A stretch of 64,000 nt of DNA from Mycobacterium sp. 155 (GCF_000373905.1 NZ_KB892705.1:2561020-2625019); one strand, 5' to 3'. Shown: positions 19,582-29,825, counted from the stretch's first letter. Program-made: numbers and translations. The notes: generated by a model from the sequence alone, not told the origin.

Positions 19582-20933
19582 CCACCGGGGTGAGCGCCGA
19601 ACACGGCTCCGCGGACCGGGTGGAGATCCTGCCCGTGGCAGGCCTGCCCGAGTTCCGGCCCGGCGACGATCTGGTCGGCACCCTTGCCACCGCGGCACCA
19701 TGGCTGCTCGACGGCGACGTACTGGTGGTCACCAGCAAGGTGGTTTCCAAATGCGAGGGCCGCATCGTCGACGCCCCGTCAGATCCCGATGAACGGGATA
19801 CGCTGCGACGCAAGTTGATCGACAGCGAGGCAGTTCGGGTGCTGGCCCGCAAGGGCCGGACCTTGATCACCGAGAACTCCATCGGACTGGTGCAAGCTGC
19901 GGCCGGGGTCGACGGCTCCAACGTCGGATCCACCGAACTGGCCCTGCTCCCCATCGATCCCGACGCCAGTGCCGCAGCGCTGCGCGAGGGCCTGCGTGAA
20001 CGACTCGGCGTCACCGTTGCCGTGGTGATCACCGACACCATGGGCCGGGCTTGGCGCATCGGCCAGACTGACTTCGCCATCGGTGCGGCCGGATTGACCG
20101 TGCTGCACGGCTACGCCGGGACAGTGGACCGGCACGGCAACGAACTGGTCGTCACCGAGGTCGCAGTGGCCGACGAGATCGCTGCCGCGGCCGATCTGGT
20201 GAAAGGCAAGCTGACCGCGATCCCGGTGGCGGTGGTCCGGGGACTGAGCCTGGCAGACGACGGATCCACTGCACGAAAGCTACTGCGATCCGGTCAGGAC
20301 GATCTGTTCTGGCTGGGCACCGCCGAGTCAATCGACCTGGGCCGCAAGCAGGCTCAGCTGCTACGTCGATCGGTACGCCGGTTCTCCCGCGAACCCGTTC
20401 CTGCCGAACTCATCGAAACCGCTGTCGCGGAGGCGCTGACCGCACCGGCCCCGCATCACACCCGGCCGGTCCGGTTCGTCTGGGTTCGCGATCCGGCCAC
20501 GCGCGTGCGCCTGCTCGATCGGATGAAAGACCAGTGGCGCGCCGATCTGACCCGCGATGGCAGATCAGCCGATTCCGTCGAACGCCGGGTGGCCCGCGGC
20601 AACATCCTCTACGACGCGCCAGAACTGGTGATTCCCTTCATGGTTCCCGATGGCGCGCACAGCTATCCTGACGCGGCCCGCACGGGGGCGGAGCACACCA
20701 TGTTCACCGTGGCGGTCGGCGCCGCTGTGCAAGCACTGCTCGTGGGGTTGGCCGTTCGTGACGTGGGCAGCTGCTGGATCGGCTCCACGATCTTCGCCGC
20801 GGATCTGGTGCGCGCCGAGCTGGATCTGCCGGGCGACTGGGAGCCGTTGGGCGCCATCGCGATCGGCTACCCAGAGGAGCCGCAGGGCCCGCGTGATCCG
20901 GTGCCGACCGACGACCTGCTCATAACGCGATGA
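19578..20933 (+). CDS. fbiB: Bifunctional F420 gamma-glutamyl ligase / dehydro-F420 reductase FbiB
   Basis: A two-domain protein of 451 residues. The N-terminal CofE-like ligase (about residues 15-245; motifs [33 protein letters not shown]) adds glutamates to F420-0. The C-terminal FMN nitroreductase-fold domain (about 260-450; [23 protein letters not shown]) reduces dehydro-F420-0. The GTG start at 19578 overlaps fbiA. The next gene overlaps by 4 bp, so fbiA-fbiB-nudix form an operon. Confidence 0.96.
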   Translation: MTTGVSAEHGSADRVEILPVAGLPEFRPGDDLVGTLATAAPWLLDGDVLVVTSKVVSKCEGRIVDAPSDPDERDTLRRKLIDSEAVRVLARKGRTLITENSIGLVQAAAGVDGSNVGSTELALLPIDPDASAAALREGLRERLGVTVAVVITDTMGRAWRIGQTDFAIGAAGLTVLHGYAGTVDRHGNELVVTEVAVADEIAAAADLVKGKLTAIPVAVVRGLSLADDGSTARKLLRSGQDDLFWLGTAESIDLGRKQAQLLRRSVRRFSREPVPAELIETAVAEALTAPAPHHTRPVRFVWVRDPATRVRLLDRMKDQWRADLTRDGRSADSVERRVARGNILYDAPELVIPFMVPDGAHSYPDAARTGAEHTMFTVAVGAAVQALLVGLAVRDVGSCWIGSTIFAADLVRAELDLPGDWEPLGAIAIGYPEEPQGPRDPVPTDDLLITR

Positions 20934-21496
20934 GCCTGCATGCCTCTGCCGTGGAGATTCTCACCGAATGGCAGACAACCGATCCCGCGCAGGACTCGAT
21001 GCGCCACGCGGTGCTGGCGTTTTTGGCCGCCCGGTCCGACGCTTGCGAACGCGCCTGTGTCCCAGGCCATATCACGGCTTCGGCACTGGTGCTCGACCAC
21101 ACCGGGACCCAAACCCTGCTCACCCTGCATCCACGCTTCGGCAGATGGCTGCAGCTCGGCGGCCATTGTGAGGACACCGATCTCGACATCCGCGCGGCGG
21201 CGCTGCGCGAGGCCACCGAGGAGTCGGGCATCGCGGGGCTCACGATCGACCCGGAACTTGCTGCGCTGCATGTACATCCGGTGACGTGCTCGCTGGGGGT
21301 ACCGACCCGCCACCTGGATCTGCAATTCGTGGTGCGGGCCCCGGCCGACGCCGAGATCGTCTGTAGCGATGAATCTTTGGATCTACAGTGGTGGCCGCTC
21401 GACAGGTTGCCCCCCGACACCGACTTCGGCTTGCTTCAACTCGCCGAAACTACGGTTTCTGCTGTGGTTTCAGCCGATTCGCGCCACAAACCGTAG
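20930..21496 (+). CDS. NUDIX hydrolase
   Basis: A protein of 188 residues overlapping fbiB by 4 bp (ATGA). The Nudix box is [20 protein letters not shown] followed by EESGI (about residues 78-102); it keeps the metal-binding REATEES core, while the spacer before it is one residue longer than the classic pattern, a common variant. It likely hydrolyses a nucleoside diphosphate derivative. Its place behind fbiAB suggests house-cleaning of a nucleotide intermediate, but this is inference. The last codons lie inside a palindromic repeat. Confidence 0.87.
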   Translation: MSLHASAVEILTEWQTTDPAQDSMRHAVLAFLAARSDACERACVPGHITASALVLDHTGTQTLLTLHPRFGRWLQLGGHCEDTDLDIRAAALREATEESGIAGLTIDPELAALHVHPVTCSLGVPTRHLDLQFVVRAPADAEIVCSDESLDLQWWPLDRLPPDTDFGLLQLAETTVSAVVSADSRHKP

Positions 21497-21506
21497 TCTC
21501 GGCGAG
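21440..21506. repeat. Palindrome overlapping the nudix 3' end, convergent terminator
   Basis: Arms CTCGCCGAAACTACGGTTT (21440-21458) and AAACCGTAGTCTCGGCGAG (21488-21506) pair over 19 bp with one mismatch around a 29-base loop. The right arm contains the nudix stop codon, so the coding end has been shaped by the repeat. It lies between convergent genes and probably terminates both. Confidence 0.72.
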
Positions 21507-21516
21507 ACCTGACGTC

Positions 21517-22596
21517 TTACACGTCGGTCGAGAAACGCAGTCCGCCGTCGGGAATCGACACACCCGGCCACACCCGGGCCCCGCGCAGCAGTTCGCAACG
21601 GGCACCGATGTCTGCGCCGTCGCCGATCACGCCGTCACGAATCAACGCGCGCGGGCCGATGCGGGCGCCGAAGCCGATGATCGAGCGTTCGATCACCGCA
21701 CCGGCCTCCACCCGCACGCCGTCGAAGATCACCGCGCCATCCAGGCGGGCGCCTGCACCGATCTCCGCGCCACGGCCTACCACGGTGCCGCCGATCAGCA
21801 GCGCGCCCGGTGCAACGCCGGCGCCATCGTGCACAAGCGACTCACCGCGCTGGCCGTGCAATGCCGGCGACGGCGCGATGCCCCGGACCAGATCGGCCGA
21901 GCCGCGGACGAAATCCTCCGGGGTGCCCATGTCCCGCCAGTACGACGCGTCGACGTATCCGCACACCCGGTACCCGTCGGCGAGCAGGCCGGGGAACACC
22001 TCACGTTCCACCGATAGCGCCCGCCCCTTCGGGATCTGGTCGATCACCTCGCGCTTGAACACGTAGCAGCCGGCGTTGATCTGATCGGTCGGCGGATCCT
22101 GCGTCTTCTCCAGGAAGGCGGTCACCACACCGTCGGCATCGGTCGGCACGCAGCCGAAGGCCCGCGGATCCCCGACGCGGACCAGATGCAGCGTCACATC
22201 GGCCCCACGGTTGTCGTGCGACTCCAGCAGCCCACCCAGGTCGGCTCCGGAGAGCACGTCACCGTTGAACACCATGGCGGTGTCGTGGCGCAGGTGCCCG
22301 GCGACGTTGGCGATGGCCCCCCCGGTGCCCAGCGCCTCGGTCTCGGTGACGTAGTCGATCTGGAGGCCGAGCTTGGATCCGTCACCGAACTCGGTCTCGA
22401 ACACCTCGGCCTTGTACGAGGTGCCCATCACCGCATGGGTGATGCCGGCGGCGGCGATACGCGACAGCAGGTGGGTCAGGAACGGCAGTCCGGCAGTCGG
22501 CAGCATCGGTTTGGGCGCCGAAAGAGTCAGCGGCCGCAGCCGGGTGCCCTGGCCACCGACCAGGATTACGGCATCGACCTCCGCGGGATTGGTCAC
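21517..22596 (-). CDS. manC: Mannose-1-phosphate guanylyltransferase
   Basis: Makes GDP-mannose from mannose-1-P and GTP, completing the manA-manB route encoded 5-9 kb away. It is 359 residues, the length of Rv3264c (there named manB). The N-terminal nucleotidyltransferase signature is ILVGGQGTRLRPLT (residues 8-21), with NGDVLSG as the metal-binding region. A left-handed beta-helix follows with hexapeptide repeats (IGGTVVGRGAEIGAGARLDG) from about residue 255. GTG 22596 is preceded by AAGGGCGG and follows the wbbL stop by 1 bp. The family is similar to glucose-1-P thymidylyltransferases, but synteny favours GDP-mannose. Confidence 0.92.
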   Translation of the reverse strand: MTNPAEVDAVILVGGQGTRLRPLTLSAPKPMLPTAGLPFLTHLLSRIAAAGITHAVMGTSYKAEVFETEFGDGSKLGLQIDYVTETEALGTGGAIANVAGHLRHDTAMVFNGDVLSGADLGGLLESHDNRGADVTLHLVRVGDPRAFGCVPTDADGVVTAFLEKTQDPPTDQINAGCYVFKREVIDQIPKGRALSVEREVFPGLLADGYRVCGYVDASYWRDMGTPEDFVRGSADLVRGIAPSPALHGQRGESLVHDGAGVAPGALLIGGTVVGRGAEIGAGARLDGAVIFDGVRVEAGAVIERSIIGFGARIGPRALIRDGVIGDGADIGARCELLRGARVWPGVSIPDGGLRFSTDV

Positions 22597-22597
22597 C

Positions 22598-23497
22598 TCA
22601 ACGCCGCCCTTTCGCCTGTTTACGTCGGGAATTACCGACCACCAGGCTCGCACGTACCGCCAGTGCGCCCCGGATCGTCCACCGTAACGGCGCCTGCCAG
22701 GGCTCCGGGTACCGATCGGCCAAGAAAGTGTAGGTACTGCGGTGATGAGCGGCCAAATTGCGGGCGGGGTCACGACCGGTGGAGTGGCCCTTGTGGTGCA
22801 GTACCTCGGCCGCCGGCACGTAAACGTTCTGCCAGCCGGCGCGGTCGAGCCGATCACCCAGGTCGACGTCTTCCATGTACATGAAGTAGCGCTCGTCGAA
22901 ACCGTCGACCTGATCGAAGGCCGCCCGGCGCAACAGAAGGCACGAACCCGACAACCACCCGACCGGACGTTCGCTCGGCGGCTCGCGGTCCTGCCGGTAG
23001 GTCGCGGTCCACGGGTTGGATCTCCAGAACGGGCTGACGACAGCGTGCATGCCACCGCGGACCAGGCTGGGCTGGTGGCGTGCCGACGGGTAGACAGAAC
23101 CGTCGGGATCGCGGATCAACGGGCCCAGTGCGCCGGCCTGCGGCCAGCGCTGGGCGGCCTCGAGCAGCATGTCGATTGCCCCGGGCCCCCACTGCACATC
23201 GGGGTTGGCCACCACAAAGAACTCGGGATCGCAGTCGCCGTCGTTGCAGTAGGCGGCCACTCCGCGGTTGACCGCACTGCCATAGCCGAGGTTGGCGCCG
23301 ATTCGCAGCAATCGCACGTTCGGATACCGCTGCTCGGCTTCTTCGGGACTGCCGTCGACAGACCCGTTGTCGGCCATGACAACCGTCAGGGGGCGGTCGG
23401 TGGCCAGTGAGAGTGACGCCAGAAACCGCTCCAGGTGTGGGCCCGGTGAGTACGTCACGGTCACCACGACAAGTGGGCGGAGGACTTCCTGTGTCAC
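22598..23497 (-). CDS. wbbL: dTDP-Rha:decaprenyl-diphospho-GlcNAc rhamnosyltransferase
   Basis: A GT2-family enzyme that adds L-rhamnose to decaprenyl-PP-GlcNAc, building the linker joining arabinogalactan to peptidoglycan; essential in mycobacteria. It is 299 residues. The GT-A nucleotide-binding start is VVTVTYSPG, followed by MADNGSVDGS (residues 40-49), and the metal motif region VVANPDVQWG (about 96-105) is present. GTG 23497 overlaps the rmlD stop by 4 bp. Confidence 0.94.
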   Translation of the reverse strand: MTQEVLRPLVVVTVTYSPGPHLERFLASLSLATDRPLTVVMADNGSVDGSPEEAEQRYPNVRLLRIGANLGYGSAVNRGVAAYCNDGDCDPEFFVVANPDVQWGPGAIDMLLEAAQRWPQAGALGPLIRDPDGSVYPSARHQPSLVRGGMHAVVSPFWRSNPWTATYRQDREPPSERPVGWLSGSCLLLRRAAFDQVDGFDERYFMYMEDVDLGDRLDRAGWQNVYVPAAEVLHHKGHSTGRDPARNLAAHHRSTYTFLADRYPEPWQAPLRWTIRGALAVRASLVVGNSRRKQAKGRR

Positions 23498-24390
23498 GGC
23501 GTAGAGGGTAGCGGTCCGGTGACGGCGTCCCTGTCAGCGTCGGCGATCGCTGCGATCAGAGCATCGCGCCAATCCCGCAGCCCGGTCAGCCCGGCCGCCA
23601 CCGAACGCTGCTGTGACAGCGCGGTGTAGCCGGGCCGCGGGGCCGGACGCGGGTGCCGATCACTGCCCACCGGGTGCACCCGCTCGGGGTCGGCCCCCAG
23701 CGCTGCGAATGCGGCCCGGGCCAGTTCGAAGCGGCTGGCAGGTCCGGAGTTGGCAGCATGCAGCACGGGCGCGTCGATTCCGCCATCGGCGACCTGCAGC
23801 AACGCGGTGGCCAGATCGCCCACGTATGTCGGTGAGCCGATCTGGTCGGCCACGACATCCACCGGCTTGTCGCCGACGGCCAGCCGCCGCATGGTGGCGA
23901 CGAAGTCGGTGCCGTCGGTTCCTTGGTATACCCAGGCGGTGCGGACCACGTGCGCGTCTGGTTTGACGGCCAGCACGGCTTGTTCACCTGCCAGCTTGGT
24001 GCGGCCGTAAACGTTGATCGGAGCAGGCTCGTCGTCGATCTCGAAAGGACGCTGGTCCCCGTCGGCTGCACCGCTGAACACGTAGTCGGTCGAGACGTGG
24101 ACCAGGCTGGCACCGGTCTCGGCGCAAACCTGGGCGATATTGCCCGCACCGACGGCGTTGACGGCATAGGCGCGAGCCTCGTCGGTTTCGGCGGCGTCGA
24201 CCTGGGTGTAGGCCGCGCAGTTGATCACCACGTCGCCGGGCGCGACGTGCCGACGCACCGATTCGAGATCGGTGATGTCACATTCCGAGGACGTGAGCGC
24301 CACTACCTCACGGCCGGCGCGACGGGCCTGAACAGTCAAAACACGGCCAAGCATGCCACCGGCCCCGGTGACGACGATCCGCTGCGACAT
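23494..24390 (-). CDS. rmlD: dTDP-4-dehydrorhamnose reductase
   Basis: The last step of dTDP-L-rhamnose synthesis, supplying WbbL in the same operon. The protein is 298 residues. It has the NAD(P)H-binding GAGGMLGRVL (residues 8-17), the catalytic Ser/Thr-Tyr-Lys set in STDYVFSG (about 105-112) and YGRTK (about 130), and the substrate loop TAWVYQ (about 152). It heads the rmlD-wbbL-manC operon and is divergent from the LCP gene with a 66-bp gap. Confidence 0.96.
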   Translation of the reverse strand: MSQRIVVTGAGGMLGRVLTVQARRAGREVVALTSSECDITDLESVRRHVAPGDVVINCAAYTQVDAAETDEARAYAVNAVGAGNIAQVCAETGASLVHVSTDYVFSGAADGDQRPFEIDDEPAPINVYGRTKLAGEQAVLAVKPDAHVVRTAWVYQGTDGTDFVATMRRLAVGDKPVDVVADQIGSPTYVGDLATALLQVADGGIDAPVLHAANSGPASRFELARAAFAALGADPERVHPVGSDRHPRPAPRPGYTALSQQRSVAAGLTGLRDWRDALIAAIADADRDAVTGPLPSTP

Positions 24391-24456
24391 ACGCCGAGTC
24401 TGGCACGCCGGTCGGCGTTACCCGGCTCACGCGTACCCCGCAAGTAGCCTAAGCGG

Positions 24457-25944
24457 GTGCCTAACCGCCTCATCCGCACGCTCGCTGTCACTACAGCGTC
24501 GGCCGTGGTCCTCGGAACGGGCGTGGCCTGGAGCCAGATCCGGTCCTTTGAGTCGGGCATCAACCACATCAGTTCCGCAGCGCTCGGCGGAGGCGGCGAC
24601 GACGGCGCCATAGACATCCTGCTGGTGGGTTTGGACAGTCGCACCGATGCGCATGGCAATCCGCTGTCCGAGCAGGAGCTGGCGACATTGCGCGCCGGCG
24701 ACGACGTGTCGACCAACACCGACACCATCATCCTGATACGCATCCCGAACAACGGGAAGTCCGCCACCGCGATCTCCATCCCGCGCGACTCCTACGTCGA
24801 GGCGCCGGGCTGGGGAAAGATGAAGATCAACGGTGTCTTCGGCGACGTCAAGCTCGACAAGATGAAGCAGCTCGTCGAGGTCGAGGGTGAGGATCCTGCC
24901 GTCGCCGAACCAAAAGCCGTCGAGGCCGGCCGCGAGGAGCTCATCAAGACGGTCGCCAACCTCACCGGCGTCACCGTCGATCACTACGCCGAAATCGGGC
25001 TGCTGGGTTTCGCATTGATCACCGACGCCCTCGGCGGGGTTAACGTGTGCCTGAAAGAAGCTGTCGACGAACCGCTTTCGGGTGCGGATTTTCCGGCGGG
25101 CTGGCAGAAGCTGAACGGCCCGCAGGCGCTGAGCTTCGTTCGGCAACGTCATGACCTGCCGCGTGGCGACCTGGACCGGGTCACCCGCCAGCAAGCGGTG
25201 ATGGCCGCACTGGCCCACGACGTGATCTCGGGCAAGACGCTGTCCAGTCCGTCCACGCTGAGCAAGTTGCGCGACGCCGTGCAGCGCTCGGTGGCGATCT
25301 CCAGCGGTTGGGACGTAATGGATTTCGTCGATCAGCTGCAGAAGCTGGCGGCGGGCAACGTCGCGTTCGCCACCATCCCGGTGTTGCGGGAGGACGGTTG
25401 GAGCGACGACGGTATGCAGAGCGTGGTGCGCGTCGATCCGGCGCAGGTGCGCGAGTGGGTGTCTGGGCTGCTGCAGGACCAGAGCGAAGGCAAGACCGAA
25501 GAGGTCGCGTACTCCCCTGACAAGACAACCGTGCAGGTGGTCAACGCCAGCGACATCAATGGCCTGGCCGCGGCGGTGTCACACGTACTGACCACCAAGG
25601 GGTTCACCCCCGGCGAGACCGGTAACCATCAGGGCGATGCGGTGACGGGCAGCCAGGTGCAGGCGGCCAAAACCGACGATCTTGGCGCCCAAGCGGTTTC
25701 GAAGGATCTCGGCGGGCTACCGGTCACCGAGGACGCCTCGGTTCCACCGGGCACGGTGCGGGTGGTGCTGACCGCGGACTACACCGGCCCGGGCTCCGGC
25801 CTGGACGGTCACGACGCCACCTCGGACGCCGAGTCGGCCAATACGCCGTCCAGTGCCGGCAGCAGTACCGAAACAGGTGATGCGCCGCCGCCACCTTCGC
25901 CCATCCTCACGGCCGGTTCGGACGACCCGGCGTGCGTCAATTGA
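24457..25944 (+). CDS. LytR-CpsA-Psr (LCP) family ligase with LytR_C domain
   Basis: A membrane-anchored enzyme of 495 residues. Mycobacterial LCP proteins attach arabinogalactan to peptidoglycan. One N-terminal TM helix (residues 5-25) is followed by the LCP domain (about 50-205) with LVGLDSRTD, SIPRDSYV and LSFVRQRHDLPRGDLDRVTRQ. The last supplies the Arg/Asp residues that bind polyprenyl phosphate. A LytR_C domain follows (about 350-440), then a Ser/Thr-rich tail ending with a Cys. It is divergent from rmlD, and its partner is most likely the WbbL-primed linker. It corresponds to Rv3267 (Lcp1). Transfer of the EPS described below is conceivable but unproven. Confidence 0.93.
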   Translation: MPNRLIRTLAVTTASAVVLGTGVAWSQIRSFESGINHISSAALGGGGDDGAIDILLVGLDSRTDAHGNPLSEQELATLRAGDDVSTNTDTIILIRIPNNGKSATAISIPRDSYVEAPGWGKMKINGVFGDVKLDKMKQLVEVEGEDPAVAEPKAVEAGREELIKTVANLTGVTVDHYAEIGLLGFALITDALGGVNVCLKEAVDEPLSGADFPAGWQKLNGPQALSFVRQRHDLPRGDLDRVTRQQAVMAALAHDVISGKTLSSPSTLSKLRDAVQRSVAISSGWDVMDFVDQLQKLAAGNVAFATIPVLREDGWSDDGMQSVVRVDPAQVREWVSGLLQDQSEGKTEEVAYSPDKTTVQVVNASDINGLAAAVSHVLTTKGFTPGETGNHQGDAVTGSQVQAAKTDDLGAQAVSKDLGGLPVTEDASVPPGTVRVVLTADYTGPGSGLDGHDATSDAESANTPSSAGSSTETGDAPPPPSPILTAGSDDPACVN

Positions 25945-26657
25945 CCACGCTCAGCGCGGCCGTCCTCGATCCACTGCTGGCCTCGGATCCCGCGGGCCCG
26001 CGGATCACCTACTACGACGACGCGACCGGCGAACGCATCGAATTGTCGGCGATGACGCTCGCGAACTGGGCCGCCAAGACGGCCAACCTGTTACGCGACG
26101 AGCTGGGGGCCGGCCCCGGCACACGTGTCGCGGTGCTGCTGCCCGCGCACTGGCAGACCGCCTCGGTGCTGTTCGGTATCTGGTGGATCGGCGGTGAAGT
26201 GTTGTTGGGCGACGGCTCCGACAATCCGCCCGACATCGCGTTGTGCACTCGCGACCGGCTCGACGAGGCCGACGACGCCGTGGCCGGCGGTGAGGTGGCC
26301 GTACTGTCCCTGGACCCGTTCGGCAGACCCGCCGATGATCTTCCGATCGGCGTGACCGATTACGCGACCGCGGTGCGGGTACACGGCGATCAGATCGTGC
26401 CCGAACGCCACCCAGGTCCAGCCCTGGGCGGCCGGTCCGTCGTCGAGGTCCTCGACGCTGCTCGAAACGCCGCGGCCGCACAGGGTTTCACCGCCCGCGA
26501 CCGCGTGCTGTCAACAGCTGCCTGGGACACTGCCGACGATCTCGTGGAGCACCTGCTGGCAGTGTTCGCCGTGGGCGCCTCACTGGTTCAAGTCGCCAAT
26601 CCCGATCCCGCGGCACTGGAGCGGCGACGATCGATGGAGAAGGTCACCCGAGGCTGA
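25932..26657 (+). CDS. TIGR03089-family (truncated AMP-binding-like) protein
   Basis: A protein of 241 residues resembling only the N-terminal part of an AMP-forming acyl-CoA synthetase (TYYDDATGERIELSAMTLANWAAKTANLL, split here across residues 20-50, is the typical adenylation-enzyme beginning). It lacks the ATP-binding P-loop and the C-terminal domain, so it is unlikely to be an active ligase. The family is conserved in actinobacteria behind this LCP gene (Rv3268). The GTG start lies 13 bp inside the LCP gene; a TTG at 25941 is an alternative. Confidence 0.82.
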   Translation: MRQLTTLSAAVLDPLLASDPAGPRITYYDDATGERIELSAMTLANWAAKTANLLRDELGAGPGTRVAVLLPAHWQTASVLFGIWWIGGEVLLGDGSDNPPDIALCTRDRLDEADDAVAGGEVAVLSLDPFGRPADDLPIGVTDYATAVRVHGDQIVPERHPGPALGGRSVVEVLDAARNAAAAQGFTARDRVLSTAAWDTADDLVEHLLAVFAVGASLVQVANPDPAALERRRSMEKVTRG

Positions 26658-26673
26658 AGCTCACCCAAGCTGG

Positions 26674-26730
26674 CGAGCAGACATAAAAGTCCCGCAATCG
26701 CGGCGTGTCGGGGACCTCCGTGTCTGCTCG
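26674..26730. repeat. Palindromic repeat between convergent genes, second copy of the 7577 family
   Basis: Arms CGAGCAGACATAAAAGTCCC and GGGGACCTCCGTGTCTGCTCG pair with a few mismatches. The outer GAGCAGAC/GTCTGCTC arms and the AAGTCCC/GGGGAC inner stem match the palindrome at 7577-7635. It lies between the TIGR03089 gene and fadE25, both reading toward it, so it serves as a shared terminator. Confidence 0.75.
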
Positions 26731-26754
26731 GGCGGGAACGGTCTTCTGTGGGAG

Positions 26755-27924
26755 TTACTTGAGCAGGGCGCGGCTCATGACGACACGCTGGATCTGGTTG
26801 GTGCCCTCGTAGATCTGGGTGATCTTGGCATCACGCATCATTCGCTCGACCGGGAAGTCCACGGTGTAGCCGGCCCCGCCGAACAACTGCACAGCGTCGG
26901 TGGTCACCTGCATCGCCACATCGGAGGCAAAGCATTTGCTGGCCGCGGAGATGAATCCCAGATCCTTTTCCCCCCGCTCGGCCCGCGCCGCGGCGTGGTA
27001 CACCATCAACCGCGCGGCCTCCAACTTCATCGCCATGTCGGCCAGCATGAACTGCACCGCCTCAAACTCACTGATCGACTGCCCGAACTGCTTGCGATCC
27101 TTGGTGTAGGCGATCGCCGCATCCAACGCCCCCTGCGCGACCCCTACCGCCTGAGCCCCGATCGTCGGGCGGGTGTGGTCCAAGGTCGCCAAGGCTGTCT
27201 TGAACCCGGTACCGGGCTCCCCGATGATCCGATCCCCGGGGATCCGGCAATCCTCGAAATACAACTCGGTGGTCGGCGACCCTTTGATACCCAGCTTGCG
27301 TTCCTTCGGGCCCACTGAAAAGCCCTCATCGTCCTTGTGCACCACGAACGCCGAAATCCCGTTGGCACCCTTGCCCGGATCGGTCACTGCCATCACGGTG
27401 TACCAGGTCGCCTTGCCACCGTTGGTGATCCAGCACTTGGCGCCATTCAAAACCCAGTCATCCCCATCGGCCTTCGCCCGGGTGCGCATCGACGCCGCGT
27501 CGCTCCCGGCCTCGCGCTCCGACAGGGCGTAACACGCCAGTGCCGAGCCGTCCGCCAACGTGGGCAACACCTGCTTCTTGAGCTCCTCGCTGCCCCGCAG
27601 GATCAACCCCATCGTGCCCAGCTTGTTGACCGCCGGGATCAACGACGCCGAGCAATCCACCCGCGCAACCTCTTCGATGACGATGCACGCCGCCACCGAG
27701 TCCGCCCCCTGCCCGCCATAGGCCTCGGGTATATGCACCGCGTTGAACCCCGAAGCGTTCAACGCCTCCAGAGCCTCCTGCGGGAACCGGGCATGCTCAT
27801 CCACATCGGCGGCATGCGGAGCGATCTCCTTTTCCGCCAATGCCCGGATCGCCGCCCGAAGCTCTACATGCTCCTGCGGCAGTTGAAACAGGTCAAACGA
27901 TGGATTACCGCTCCAGCCCGCCAT
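26755..27924 (-). CDS. fadE25: Acyl-CoA dehydrogenase FadE25
   Basis: A FAD enzyme of 389 residues introducing the alpha-beta double bond into acyl-CoA. Signature 1 is CYALSEREAGSDA (about residues 128-140), and the C-terminal signature with the catalytic Glu is IYEGTNQIQR (about 374-383). Neighbours purE and purK match Rv3274c. Given the nearby acyl-CoA carboxylase genes, a short or branched acyl-CoA substrate is plausible. Confidence 0.94.
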   Translation of the reverse strand: MAGWSGNPSFDLFQLPQEHVELRAAIRALAEKEIAPHAADVDEHARFPQEALEALNASGFNAVHIPEAYGGQGADSVAACIVIEEVARVDCSASLIPAVNKLGTMGLILRGSEELKKQVLPTLADGSALACYALSEREAGSDAASMRTRAKADGDDWVLNGAKCWITNGGKATWYTVMAVTDPGKGANGISAFVVHKDDEGFSVGPKERKLGIKGSPTTELYFEDCRIPGDRIIGEPGTGFKTALATLDHTRPTIGAQAVGVAQGALDAAIAYTKDRKQFGQSISEFEAVQFMLADMAMKLEAARLMVYHAAARAERGEKDLGFISAASKCFASDVAMQVTTDAVQLFGGAGYTVDFPVERMMRDAKITQIYEGTNQIQRVVMSRALLK

Positions 27925-27964
27925 GACAGCCTCCCTGCAGTGTGCAAGCTACTCGGCGGTAACT

Positions 27965-28492
27965 TTACTCGTCCGCGCCGCCGCCCAGTAATTGCTGCCG
28001 TAGTGCGGCGTCTTTGGCCAGCACCATGGCCTCCAGATCCGCCTGGAACGCCGCCATTCGGGCCCGCAGCGCAGCATCGCCGGCACCCAGGATGCGTACC
28101 GCGAGCAGACCGGCGTTGCGAGCGCCACCGATCGACACTGTGGCAACCGGCACACCGGCGGGCATCTGCACGATCGACAGCAACGAATCGAGGCCGTCGA
28201 GCCGGGCCAGCGGCACCGGCACGCCGATCACCGGCAGCGGTGTCGCTGACGCCACCATCCCGGGCAGGTGCGCGGCCCCGCCGGCCCCGGCGATGATCAC
28301 CTCGATGCCTCGGTCGGCTGCGTTCTGCGCATAGTCGAGCATCCGGCCCGGGGTGCGATGCGCCGAGACGACACCAACCTCGAACGGCACCTCGAATTCG
28401 GCCAGGGCAGTGGCCGCATCGGACATCACCGACCAGTCACTGTCGCTGCCCATGATGAGCCCGACGCGGGGCTGATTCGGTTTACCCGGCAT
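27965..28492 (-). CDS. purE: N5-carboxyaminoimidazole ribonucleotide mutase
   Basis: A class I PurE of 175 residues, in de novo purine synthesis. It has GSDSDW (residues 14-19), the active-site SAHRTP (about 44-49) and [11 protein letters not shown] (about 75-85). The start at ATG 28492 ([12 protein letters not shown]) lies 11 bp inside purK, so the two are translationally coupled. The longer open frame upstream is purK in another frame. Confidence 0.96.
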   Translation of the reverse strand: MPGKPNQPRVGLIMGSDSDWSVMSDAATALAEFEVPFEVGVVSAHRTPGRMLDYAQNAADRGIEVIIAGAGGAAHLPGMVASATPLPVIGVPVPLARLDGLDSLLSIVQMPAGVPVATVSIGGARNAGLLAVRILGAGDAALRARMAAFQADLEAMVLAKDAALRQQLLGGGADE

Positions 28493-29741
28493 GTGAGTCC
28501 CATCCGTCGGTCCATTCCGCATGGGACAGCCAATGCGCCGCGCGGACCGCCCGCTCACGCAGGTCGACCGCATCGGAGCCGAGCATGTTGACGTGCCCGA
28601 TCTTGCGGCCGGGCCGCTCCCCCTTGCCGTACAGGTGCACCTTGGCCTCGGGCATCCGGGCGAACAGATGATGCAGGCGCTCGTCCATCGACATGGCCGG
28701 TGTCTCCGGAGCACCGAGCACGTTGGCCATCACCGTGACAGGTGCAATGGCCGAGGTGTCACCCAGCGGATAGTCCAGCACCGCCCGCAGATGCTGCTCG
28801 AACTGGCTGGTCACCGCGCCGTCCATGGTCCAGTGTCCGGAGTTGTGCGGTCGCATCGCCAGCTCGTTGACCAGCAACGCGCCGTCGACCGTCTCGAACA
28901 ACTCGACTGCCAGCACGCCGACGACACCGAGTTCGCAGGCCAGTCGCAGACCGAGTTCCTGGGCCGCAGCGCCCAGCTCGTCCGACAAGCCGGGCGCCGG
29001 GGCGTAGGCCTCCACACAGATGCCGTTGCGCTGGACGGTCTCCACCACCGGCCACGCCGCTCCCTGCCCAAATGGCGAGCGGGCCACCAGCGCAGCGAGT
29101 TCCCGGCGCATCGTCACGCGTTCCTCGGCCAGTACGGGCACGCCGTCGGCCAGGTGGCTCGCCACAATCTCGCGCGCCTGGTCCAGGTCGTCGGCCATCG
29201 AGACGCCCTTGCCGTCGTAGCCACCGCGGATGGTCTTGATCACCACAGGACCGTCGATCCGGCGCACGAACTCCTCGACGTCCTCGACGGAGGTGATCTC
29301 GGCGTACCGCGGGACCGGCGCGCCCAGCGCTTCGAGCCGTCGGCGCATCAACAACTTGTCTTGCGCATGGATCAGCGCCTGCGGCGGGGGCGCCACTGTG
29401 ATGCCCTCGGCGACCAGTTGGTCCAGATGCTCGCTGGGCACGTGCTCGTGGTCGAAGGTCAGCACCGAAGTGCCCTTGGCGGCCCTGCGCAGCGCATCGA
29501 GATCGGTGTGCGATCCGATGACCACGTCGGGGGTCACCTGAGCGGCGGGGTCATCGGGCCCGGCGGCTAGCACTCGCAGGGTCTGGCCCAGCGCAATAGC
29601 GGCCTGGTGGGTCATCCGGGCGAGCTGGCCTCCCCCGATCATCACGACTTGAGCGACTCTCCCGCTCGGGGGCGAAGGCTGACTGTTGGGTGTACTCGGC
29701 ACGGTGTCCATCGTGTCATGCGGCTTCTGCGTCTCGGTCAT
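28482..29741 (-). CDS. purK: N5-carboxyaminoimidazole ribonucleotide synthase
   Basis: An ATP-grasp enzyme converting AIR, bicarbonate and ATP to N5-CAIR, the substrate of PurE. It is about 419 residues. The N-terminal Rossmann-like [13 protein letters not shown], the ATP-grasp segment [12 protein letters not shown] (about residues 157-168) and [13 protein letters not shown] (about 284-296) are diagnostic. ATG 29741 is used; the first about 30 residues are low complexity, and a later start is possible. It is divergent from the GtrA gene. Confidence 0.95.
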   Translation of the reverse strand: MTETQKPHDTMDTVPSTPNSQPSPPSGRVAQVVMIGGGQLARMTHQAAIALGQTLRVLAAGPDDPAAQVTPDVVIGSHTDLDALRRAAKGTSVLTFDHEHVPSEHLDQLVAEGITVAPPPQALIHAQDKLLMRRRLEALGAPVPRYAEITSVEDVEEFVRRIDGPVVIKTIRGGYDGKGVSMADDLDQAREIVASHLADGVPVLAEERVTMRRELAALVARSPFGQGAAWPVVETVQRNGICVEAYAPAPGLSDELGAAAQELGLRLACELGVVGVLAVELFETVDGALLVNELAMRPHNSGHWTMDGAVTSQFEQHLRAVLDYPLGDTSAIAPVTVMANVLGAPETPAMSMDERLHHLFARMPEAKVHLYGKGERPGRKIGHVNMLGSDAVDLRERAVRAAHWLSHAEWTDGWDSHAG

Positions 29742-29825
29742 GACCACCGCATTGATCTGCGGTTAAGGTCTGACAGCGCGCAGTGATGCGGCATGTGACA
29801 GCTTGTTTACGTACACTGTGTAGTT

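Noticed and set aside
28521..29570. 349-codon open frame opposite purK
   Set aside because: Antisense shadow of a conserved ATP-grasp gene; composition is not protein-like.
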